This document shows, in pieces, positions 13,903-19,503 of a stretch of DNA of 19,503 bases; within the stretch, counting starts at the first letter, position 1; every line of letters starts with the position of its first letter. This DNA is from JAGPHI01 sp036661035 (GTDB lineage: Bacteria; Bacillota; Clostridia; Oscillospirales; Ruminococcaceae). The notes beneath the pieces were generated by a model, which saw nothing but the letters and a program-made list of their open reading frames with translations, was not told where the DNA came from and ran no database searches. A program made the translations under genes and the position numbers. The stretch covers positions 1 to 19,503 of the forward strand of contig JAVWZM010000041.1 in NCBI GenBank assembly GCA_036661035.1, written 5' to 3'.

Positions 13903-14742
13903 ATGATAAAAATTATTACAGACTCCACTGCGGATTTTATAAAGGCAGATGCACGGGAACTGGATATTGACGTAGTGCCGCTAACCGTAACCTTTGGCGA
14001 CGAGCATTTTGAAGACGGCGAGGATTTGCCTGTGGAAACCTTTTACGAAATGCTTGAAAACGCGCCAAAGCTGCCCACCACAAGCCAGCCAAGCCCCGAA
14101 AAATTTCTAACGCATTTTGAAGCCGCAAAGGAAAACGGAGATACCGTTATCTGCATCACCCTTTCAAGCTTTATTTCGGGCACGTACCAAAGCGCAAATA
14201 TCGCCAAAGAGGTGTGCGGCTATGAGAATATTTATGTGATAGACAGCCTTGCGGCAACACTTGGCTTGCAAATACTTGTGCGCCGTGGGGCGGCACTGCG
14301 AAACGACGGCGTATGCGCCGAAGAAATAGTAGCCGCGCTGAACGAGGCAAAGGGGAAAATATCCGTATATGCCGTGGTGGACGACCTTAAATATCTGCGC
14401 AAGGGTGGGCGTTTATCGGGCGCGGCGGCTGTGGCAGGGGGGCTTTTAGGCATAAAGCCCGTAGTAGAGGTAGCCGAGGGCAAGGTGGGCGTAGCAGGTA
14501 AAGCAAGGGGCTTGCCGGGCGCATATGTAACTATATTTAAGCTGATAGAGGCAAACGGCGGCATAGACGAAAACTATCCCATCAGCCTTGGATATACAGG
14601 AAAGCGCCATGGCCTTGAGCCGTTTATGCGCTTTGTAACGCAAAATCTGCACATGCAAAAGCCACTGGTTTCGCCTATTGGTGCGGTAATAGGCACCCAC
14701 GCAGGCCCCGGCGCATGCGGCATTGCATACTTTAGAAAATAG
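13903..14742 (+). CDS. DegV family fatty-acid-binding protein (FakB type)
   Basis: A 279-residue DegV protein of normal length. These proteins hold a fatty acid in a buried pocket; as FakB they present it to the kinase FakA, which makes acyl-phosphate for lipid synthesis. The marks are KIITDSTADF at the N terminus, PTTSQPSPEKF, LSSFISGTYQSA (with the Ser that binds the carboxyl group), VDDLKYLRKGGRLS, LLGIKPVVEV and GTHAGPGACGIAYF near the end. The ATG at 13903 has CGAGG upstream. It follows the FabT-like regulator by 87 bases on the same strand, and a strong terminator follows, so the two probably form one operon. No fakA is in the window. Chain-length preference cannot be told from sequence. 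Confidence 0.9.
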   Translation: MIKIITDSTADFIKADARELDIDVVPLTVTFGDEHFEDGEDLPVETFYEMLENAPKLPTTSQPSPEKFLTHFEAAKENGDTVICITLSSFISGTYQSANIAKEVCGYENIYVIDSLAATLGLQILVRRGAALRNDGVCAEEIVAALNEAKGKISVYAVVDDLKYLRKGGRLSGAAAVAGGLLGIKPVVEVAEGKVGVAGKARGLPGAYVTIFKLIEANGGIDENYPISLGYTGKRHGLEPFMRFVTQNLHMQKPLVSPIGAVIGTHAGPGACGIAYFRK

Positions 14743-14755
14743 CTTAATTATATTT

Positions 14756-14804
14756 AAAGCGTGATATTAAAACAGATTAATTGTTTTAATATCACGCTTT
14801 TTTT
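14756..14804 (+). terminator. Strong intrinsic terminator after the DegV gene
   Basis: Arms 14756-14773 and 14783-14800 (aaagcgtgatattaaaac and its complement) pair perfectly over 18 bp around a nine-base loop. The 3' arm ends in CTTT and four more T's follow. It lies 14 bases past the DegV stop. On the other strand the tail is not T-rich, so it mainly serves the rightward operon, though recQ ends toward it. Confidence 0.9.
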
Positions 14805-14933
14805 GATAAATAAATTTCTCTATAAGTAAAGCTTTGCAATAAATAACCGAGCCATAAACCGCTACTTGCGAGTATAAAGCATGCACGTAAACACCAAGGC
14901 AATAAGCCGTTATTGATAAGGCAAAGAACGCAA

Positions 14934-17126
14934 TTATTCTTCGCAGCTATTTTTCATCAGCATTTCCTGTGCCGCCTGCTTATACATGTTTACATAGCAA
15001 TTTTCACCGCGTATTATTCTTTTTTCGGTGTATATACCTGCGTCTATGCCTTTTTGTGTTGCCACCTTAAAGGCCTTGCCGTCTATATCCTGCATTTCGA
15101 GATATTCGTTTTCTATAAGCCATGTGTTCAGCTTTCGGGCTGTAGCTTTTTCGCCGCCGTTTTGCACAGCAGTGCAGTTTATTATATCGGCAACGGCGGT
15201 AATGGTTACCGCCTGTGTAGACGCCTTGCCGGGCAAAGCGTTTGGGGCGTCAGCCGGGCTTGCACTTGTGGGGCTTTGGGTGCTTTCGCTATATGGCTTT
15301 TTGGGCTGACCTTGCGCAAGCTTTGCTATTTCGCGCAAAAAGCGTTCGCCGTATCTGGCAAGCTTTACTTGCCCCACGCCTAAAACCTGCAATAACTCAG
15401 CTTCGTTTTGCGGCAGCTTTGCGCACATATCTACAAGGGTGCTGTCCGGAAACACTGCATATGCGGGCACATGCTGCTCTTTTGCTATCTCAAGGCGCAG
15501 CTCGCGCAGTCGGGCAAACGCACCCTCGTTTACGCCGTGAGAGGCAGAGGTTTTTTTGCTTTTCCTCGCGGTGGCGGTTTCTTCGCTTTGCTTTTGCAGC
15601 TTCATCAAAAGTGGCTCGCCGCCGCTATCCAATTGGCGCGTGCCTATTTGTATTACAGGATATTCGGCGTCTGTTTTTACAAGATAACCCTCAAGCAAAA
15701 GAAAATCTATTATCTCGCGCATTTGCTTGTCGCCCATTTTGCATTTGCCGTAGCAAGCAAGCTTGTTTAAATTAAAGCTTAAAAGCCTCTGGGTTTTACA
15801 GCCGCGCAAAATCTCGGATATCATGCCCTTGCCAAAACGCCCATGCACGCTATTAACGCAGGATAACACAAGCTCTGCCTCGGCGCGTATATCCGCCGTT
15901 TCAAAATTATGGTTGCAGTTGCCGCAGTTGCCGCAAAAGCTTTCGGGTGTTTCGCCAAAATATTTTAATATATATGCGCGCAAGCAGTCGCCCGTAGCGC
16001 AGAAAAACGTCATTTCTCGCAGACGCTTACGGTCGCGCTCTTTTAATATTTCTTCTGTTTCGCCGTCGGGATATTCCTTGTCGCGTGCGTTTTCTATAAG
16101 CCACATATTGGTGCGCACGTCTTGGCCGCTATACAGCAAAACACATTCCGCCGCCTGTCCGTCGCGCCCTGCGCGCCCTGCCTCTTGATAATAGCTTTCG
16201 ATATCCTTTGGCATATTATAATGCACCACAAAGGACACGTTGGATTTGTCTATTCCCATGCCAAAGGCGTTTGTCGCCGCCATTATCTGCACTCTGTCGT
16301 ACAGAAAATCGTCTTGATTTAAGTGCCGTTCTTTATCGGAAAGCCCTGCATGATAGCGTGACGCGCTGTAGCCATTTGCGCAAAGCTCGGCACACACTTC
16401 TTCTACGGCGGCTCTTGTGGAGCAATACACTATGCCGCTTTTATCTTTTTTATCCTGCAAAAACTCCAAAAGGGCGGCAAGCTTGTTCGCCGGCTTTTTT
16501 ACTTCAAAATACAAATTCGGCCTGTCAAACCCCGTGATAAGCACCGTAGGGTTTACAAGCTCTAAAAGCCGCACGATATCCTCGCGCACCTTTTGAGTGG
16601 CGGTAGCGGTAAACGCCGACACTACAGGACGCTTTGCAAGGCAAGCGAGAAATTCCGGTATGCGGGCATAGCTTTTGCGAAAATCTTGTCCCCACTGGGA
16701 AATGCAGTGCGCCTCGTCCACCGTAAGCATAGAAATATTCGCATGCTGTGCAAAATAGAGAAAATCCGACGACATAAGCCGTTCGGGGGCTATGTAAATA
16801 AGCTTGTAAATGCCGCTTTCGGCGCCTTGCAAGGCGAGAGAAATCTGCCGCTCTGTAAGGGAAGAATTGATAAATGCCGCGCGCACACCTGCCTGTGTGA
16901 GAGCATTTACTTGGTCTTTCATAAGAGATATAAGGGGCGAGATGATAAGGGTAATGCCGGGCATCATCAGCGCAGGCACCTGAAAGCAAAGGGATTTGCC
17001 CGCGCCCGTAGGCATTACCCCAAGGGTGTCGCGTCCTGAAAGTATGCTGTTTATAAGCGGCTCTTGCCCCTCTAAAAATTTATCATAGCCAAAGGTTTCT
17101 TTTAATATTTCAAGGCTTGTCGGCAT
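14934..17126 (-). CDS. recQ: ATP-dependent DNA helicase RecQ
   Basis: A 730-residue RecQ helicase that unwinds DNA 3' to 5' in recombination and fork repair. Domains in order: helicase core with Walker A MPTGAGKS (38-45), DEAH (137-140) in VDEAHCISQWGQDF, FTATAT, and the C-terminal RecA-like motifs NAFGMGIDKSNV and YYQEAGRAGRDG. A zinc-binding region follows, with Cys in FFCATGDC and FCGNCGNC, then a winged helix (RQC), an HRDC domain (FARLRELRLEIAKEQHVPAY to LLQVLGVGQVKLARYG) and a helical tail. The start is ATG 17126: AAAGGAG is about six bases upstream and the protein then begins MPTSLEILKETFGY as in relatives. The longer frame to 17198 would run deep into the LysR gene. Its start overlaps the LysR 3' end by 17 bases, so it is co-transcribed with that gene. 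Confidence 0.93.
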   Translation of the reverse strand: MPTSLEILKETFGYDKFLEGQEPLINSILSGRDTLGVMPTGAGKSLCFQVPALMMPGITLIISPLISLMKDQVNALTQAGVRAAFINSSLTERQISLALQGAESGIYKLIYIAPERLMSSDFLYFAQHANISMLTVDEAHCISQWGQDFRKSYARIPEFLACLAKRPVVSAFTATATQKVREDIVRLLELVNPTVLITGFDRPNLYFEVKKPANKLAALLEFLQDKKDKSGIVYCSTRAAVEEVCAELCANGYSASRYHAGLSDKERHLNQDDFLYDRVQIMAATNAFGMGIDKSNVSFVVHYNMPKDIESYYQEAGRAGRDGQAAECVLLYSGQDVRTNMWLIENARDKEYPDGETEEILKERDRKRLREMTFFCATGDCLRAYILKYFGETPESFCGNCGNCNHNFETADIRAEAELVLSCVNSVHGRFGKGMISEILRGCKTQRLLSFNLNKLACYGKCKMGDKQMREIIDFLLLEGYLVKTDAEYPVIQIGTRQLDSGGEPLLMKLQKQSEETATARKSKKTSASHGVNEGAFARLRELRLEIAKEQHVPAYAVFPDSTLVDMCAKLPQNEAELLQVLGVGQVKLARYGERFLREIAKLAQGQPKKPYSESTQSPTSASPADAPNALPGKASTQAVTITAVADIINCTAVQNGGEKATARKLNTWLIENEYLEMQDIDGKAFKVATQKGIDAGIYTEKRIIRGENCYVNMYKQAAQEMLMKNSCEE

Positions 17127-18006
17127 TATAATCTCCTTTAATTGCATTAAATACGGTAGTATATTCCTCGCGGTGCAAGCTGTTTTTAAGATAAACAAAA
17201 TTAAATTCCCGATATGCGGAAAAGCCGCGCAGATTTATTTCTTCCAGAGTGCCATTTTCAAGCTCTGCCAAAGCGGCGATTTTATATAAAAAGGTAATGC
17301 CAAGGCCTTTTGCCACCAATTGCTTAATTACGCTCATGTTTCCTATTTCGCACACGCTGCCAAATGCGTTTATGCCAAGGTTTTCTTCTCGCAAAACTTG
17401 CTCTAATATATCCCTTGTGCCTGAGCCTTTTTCGCGCAAAATTAAACTTTGAGGTAAAATTTCCGCCATTTCAAGAGATTTGTTTTCAAACATGCCCTTT
17501 GCGCACACGGGTATAAACGCTTCTTTAGACAAAAGCTCGTGGGCATATTTTTCTTTATCAAACACGCCCTCCAGTAGCGCAAAATCTATCTCGCCTTCGC
17601 ACAGCCTTTGCAAAAGCATTTCGGTATTATCCACAAGCATTGTTATTTTGCGCTTTGGGTTTTCCGGCAAAAGCTTTGCCAATACCTTTGGCATGGCATA
17701 TTCGCCTATTGTAAGGGTGGCGCCAAAGCAAAGGGGCGTTTGCGCCTCGTTTGCCTCGGACATTATTTTGGCAAGCCGGTTGCTGTCGGCGCGCATAGTG
17801 CTTGCAAATTGACGCAAAATTTGCCCTGCGTGGGTAAGGGTAAGAGCGCGCGCGTCGTAATGCAAAAGCTTGCAACCGTACATTTGCTCTAAATATTTAA
17901 TATGCTGCGTTACGGCAGGCTGTGTCATGTGCAGCTCCTCGGCTGTTTTGGTGTAGCTGCCCAAACGGCAAAGCACTAAAAAGGTTTCGTGCCTGAAATC
18001 CAGCAT
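17110..18006 (-). CDS. LysR-family regulator, divergent from the YeiH gene (YeiE-like)
   Basis: A 298-residue LysR regulator of full length. The N-terminal helix-turn-helix is FRHETFLVLCRLGSYTKTAE followed by LHMTQPAVTQHIKYLEQMYG. The effector domain (from about 90) shows LCFGATLTIGEYAMP, EIDFALLEG, LILREKGSGTRDI and VAKGLGITFLYKIA. The start is ATG 18006, with GGAGG four bases upstream. It diverges from a yeiH-family gene, as yeiE does in E. coli, so control of that gene is likely; a YeiE identity rests on context and a CysB/CysL-like build, not on a decisive motif. Its end overlaps recQ by 17 bases. Confidence 0.87.
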   Translation of the reverse strand: MLDFRHETFLVLCRLGSYTKTAEELHMTQPAVTQHIKYLEQMYGCKLLHYDARALTLTHAGQILRQFASTMRADSNRLAKIMSEANEAQTPLCFGATLTIGEYAMPKVLAKLLPENPKRKITMLVDNTEMLLQRLCEGEIDFALLEGVFDKEKYAHELLSKEAFIPVCAKGMFENKSLEMAEILPQSLILREKGSGTRDILEQVLREENLGINAFGSVCEIGNMSVIKQLVAKGLGITFLYKIAALAELENGTLEEINLRGFSAYREFNFVYLKNSLHREEYTTVFNAIKGDYNADKP

Positions 18007-18045
18007 AGGTCCTCCTATAAGCTTTATTTATAATATTATAATAAT

Positions 18046-18064
18046 TGATAATTTTATTTTATCA
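18046..18064. promoter_or_regulatory. Dyad in the LysR-yeiH divergent region
   Basis: TGATAA-N7-TTATCA is a perfect dyad of LysR-box type in the 94-base space between the two starts. TTGATA (18045-18050), overlapping its left arm, could serve as a -35 for yeiH, and TAAAAT (18076-18081) is a possible -10 but is not well spaced from it, so the promoter itself is not fixed. Confidence 0.5.
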
Positions 18065-18100
18065 CTAATCTATGGTAAAATCAAACCCATAGGAGTGATT

Positions 18101-19123
18101 ATGTTGAAAACAATAAAAAAATACGGCGCAGGGCTAGTGCTTACAGCCCTTCTTGGTGCAGTGGCATCTTATGTTAGCGGGTTTATTCCCTACCACCTCA
18201 TTAGCGCGGGCGTGTTCGCCATGCTTATAGGCATGCTTTTAAACCCTGTTATATCAAAATATTCCATATTTAAAGGCGGTATCGCCCTTGTGTCGAAGCA
18301 GGTGCTGCGCCTTGCCATAATATTAATGGGCGTAACCTTAAGCTTTAGCCAAGTGCTGAAGGTGGGCAAATATTCGCTGCTTGTAATGTGCTTTACTCTT
18401 GCGGCGGCGTTTGGCGGAGGATATCTTTTAGGCAAGGCTTTCGGCATGAACTGGAAGCTATCGGGGCTTATCAGCGCAGGCACAGGCATATGCGGCGGCT
18501 CTGCCATAGCCGCCATTGCCCCCACTATTGACGCAGACGACAAGGACGTGGCATACGCCATATCCGCCACATTTTTGTTTGACATAGTAATGGTGATTTT
18601 GTTCCCAATTGCAGGGCGATATTTCGGCATGAGCGATATGGGTTTTGGCCTTTGGGCTGGCACGGCTGTAAACGACACCTCATCTGTGGTGGCGGCAGGC
18701 TATGCCTTTAGCGACGCGGCAGGGGCATTTGCCATGATAGTAAAGCTTACGCGAACTTTATCGATTATACCTGCTGTATTAATATTTTCGTTTATTAACG
18801 AACGTATAAATTCAAAAAAAGCAAATGCCGCGCACAAAGAGCATAAAAAGGTGGATATTAAAAAGATTTTCCCTTATTTTATTCTTATGTTTTTAGGCAT
18901 GGTTGCGCTGCAAAGCACAGGGCTGATACCGCCGGCGGTGCAGGGCGGAGTGGCGCAGCTAAGCAAATTTTTCATGATAATGGCGCTTGGCGCGATAGGG
19001 CTTAAAACCAATTTTAAAGAGGTGGCAACCTCGGGCGCAAAGCCTATGCTGCATGGGTTTATCATATCCGCCCTTGTGGTGGTGGTGTCTTTTGCAGTGC
19101 AAAGCTTTATGGGGCAGATATAA
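18101..19123 (+). CDS. yeiH: YeiH family membrane protein (UPF0324, putative sulfate exporter)
   Basis: A 340-residue protein with about 10 membrane segments, the normal size for the YeiH/UPF0324 family, often named putative sulfate exporters; the substrate is not firmly known. The family marks are HLISAGVFAMLIGMLLNP, SKQVLRLAIILMGVTLSFSQV, the highly conserved SAGTGICGGSAIAAIAP, GLWAGTAVNDTSSVVAAG and a C-terminal LGAIGLKTNFKEV. A basic loop, about 240-252 (NSKKANAAHKEHKK), links the two halves. The ATG at 18101 has AGGAG five bases upstream; GTG 18095 and TTG 18104 are other options. It diverges from the LysR gene. A sulfur-linked role here, a few kilobases from the YedE-TusA group, is possible but only by theme. 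Confidence 0.88.
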   Translation: MLKTIKKYGAGLVLTALLGAVASYVSGFIPYHLISAGVFAMLIGMLLNPVISKYSIFKGGIALVSKQVLRLAIILMGVTLSFSQVLKVGKYSLLVMCFTLAAAFGGGYLLGKAFGMNWKLSGLISAGTGICGGSAIAAIAPTIDADDKDVAYAISATFLFDIVMVILFPIAGRYFGMSDMGFGLWAGTAVNDTSSVVAAGYAFSDAAGAFAMIVKLTRTLSIIPAVLIFSFINERINSKKANAAHKEHKKVDIKKIFPYFILMFLGMVALQSTGLIPPAVQGGVAQLSKFFMIMALGAIGLKTNFKEVATSGAKPMLHGFIISALVVVVSFAVQSFMGQI

Positions 19124-19153
19124 TACTATTGCAAATTACATTGTAATAGCATA

Positions 19154-19185
19154 GCAGGCGGGGCAGAGCCACCGCCCCTACAGAG
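19154..19185 (+). repeat. GC-rich dispersed repeat, copy B
   Basis: It reads gcaggcggggcagagcc then accgcccctacagag. It is related to copy A at 9286-9316 and is the inverse of copy C (19434-19457); B and C match at 22 of 24 positions. Its ggcggggc and gccaccgcc parts can form a stem. Confidence 0.65.
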
Positions 19186-19304
19186 TAGGGATAACGCAGC
19201 TAGATTGCAGTATGCCAACTTGCTTTTATTCGCCTTACACCATAGCATTTAATATTAGGCTCTAATTTATTGCTTGCCTTGAAACCGAACAAAGGCTAAA
19301 AACT

Positions 19305-19358
19305 AACTGCCGCAATATGCTTTACGTTTAACCGTAAGGCATATTGCGGCAGTTTTTT
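19305..19358 (+). terminator. Strong intrinsic terminator downstream of yeiH
   Basis: aactgccgcaatatgc pairs perfectly with gcatattgcggcagtt. The stem continues inward through tttacg/cgtaag with one G-T pair, around 22 bp in total, closing on a six-base loop. Six T's end the structure. The other strand also has a T-rich tail (TAGTTTTTAG), so it may act both ways. It is 180 bases past the yeiH stop. Confidence 0.85.
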
Positions 19359-19433
19359 AGGCTCTATTCGTTGCGCGCGCTATCGCGACGGCGCGCAAGG
19401 GTGGGCTATTGCAGAACAACTGTGTTCCACAAC

Positions 19434-19457
19434 CTCTGTAGGGGCGGCGGCTCTGTC
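19434..19457 (-). repeat. GC-rich dispersed repeat, copy C (inverted)
   Basis: The complement reads gacagagccgcc then gcccctacagag, matching copy B at 22 of 24 positions in opposite orientation. B and C bracket about 250 bases. Confidence 0.65.
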
Positions 19458-19463
19458 AAGTAT

Positions 19464-19503
19464 GAGATGGTTTACACTTTGTCCGGGGAGATGGTTTACA
19501 ACT
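19464..19503. mobile_element. Possible insertion sequence end, running off the window
   Basis: gagatggtttaca occurs at 19464-19476 and 19488-19500, a 24-base period, separated by ctttgtccggg. Repeated short motifs at the edge of an element are typical of transposase-binding ends, and the complement (TGTAAACCATCTC) resembles insertion sequence ends I have seen in Bacillota. No transposase is visible, so the family is not assigned. Confidence 0.4.

Larger units (their letters stand above)
19124..19503. other. Gene-free, repeat-rich end of the window
   Basis: No ORF is supported in these 380 bases. They hold two inverted copies of a GC-rich repeat (19154-19185 and 19434-19457), a terminator (19305-19358), a GC-rich hairpin ttgcgcgc...gcgcgcaa (19371-19398) and a duplicated 13-mer at the very end that may be an insertion sequence edge. 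Confidence 0.6.

Noticed and set aside
14805..14933. tRNA or other small RNA between the DegV and recQ genes
   Set aside because: No cloverleaf, CCA end or T-loop pattern was found; only AT-rich sequence is seen after the terminator.
17127..17198. A longer RecQ starting at 17198
   Set aside because: It would extend 89 bases into the LysR gene, lacks a binding site and adds 24 residues not typical of RecQ.

Overview
This window looks like a piece of a chromosome from an anaerobic, low-to-middle GC Bacillota, most likely Clostridia. The basis is strong GGAGG-type ribosome binding sites, several TTG starts, long intrinsic terminators, and the gene families present: DUF342/FapA, DegV/FakB with a FabT-like MarR, a YedE/TusA/DUF3343 selenium set, and a clostridial-type D-aminoacylase. 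No gene in it marks a phage or plasmid. The genus cannot be named from this sequence.

Layout. 1-1799 (+): the 3' part of a hybrid histidine kinase cut by the window edge, then a separate HPt phosphotransfer protein, closed by a long terminator. 1861-2063: a small repeat patch. 4989-2064 (-): an MFS permease followed by an N-acyl-D-amino-acid deacylase, probably one operon. 6836-5303 (-): yedE, a stand-alone TusA protein and a DUF3343 protein joined by ATGA overlaps. A LysR regulator (7889-6984, -) lies just upstream, and a cysteine-desulfurase-like PLP enzyme (7995-9179, +) diverges from it. Together these five genes look like a selenium (or reactive sulfur) handling module. 9180-10043: an 860-base gene-free stretch with dispersed palindromic repeats and a long AT-rich leader. 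10044-13136 (+): fapA and a GGDEF-EAL protein whose two catalytic domains both appear dead. 13369-14742 (+): a FabT-like MarR regulator and a DegV/FakB fatty-acid-binding protein, preceded by several palindromes and closed by a strong terminator. 17126-14934 (-): recQ, overlapping the end of an upstream LysR gene (18006-17110, -). That LysR gene diverges from a YeiH-family membrane protein (18101-19123, +). 19124-19503: a terminator, GC-rich inverted repeats and what may be the edge of an insertion sequence.

Two regulatory arrangements stand out. (1) The selenium module has a 23-bp dyad just upstream of a good promoter for yedE, at the spacing a LysR activator would use. (2) The FabT-like gene carries three TTTGA-N3-TCAAA-type boxes around its own promoter, and the neighbouring gene encodes a fatty-acid carrier. 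This suggests a local circuit for sensing and taking up fatty acids. The fapA and degenerate GGDEF-EAL pair is a third candidate functional unit, possibly a c-di-GMP-binding rather than a c-di-GMP-making or c-di-GMP-degrading one.
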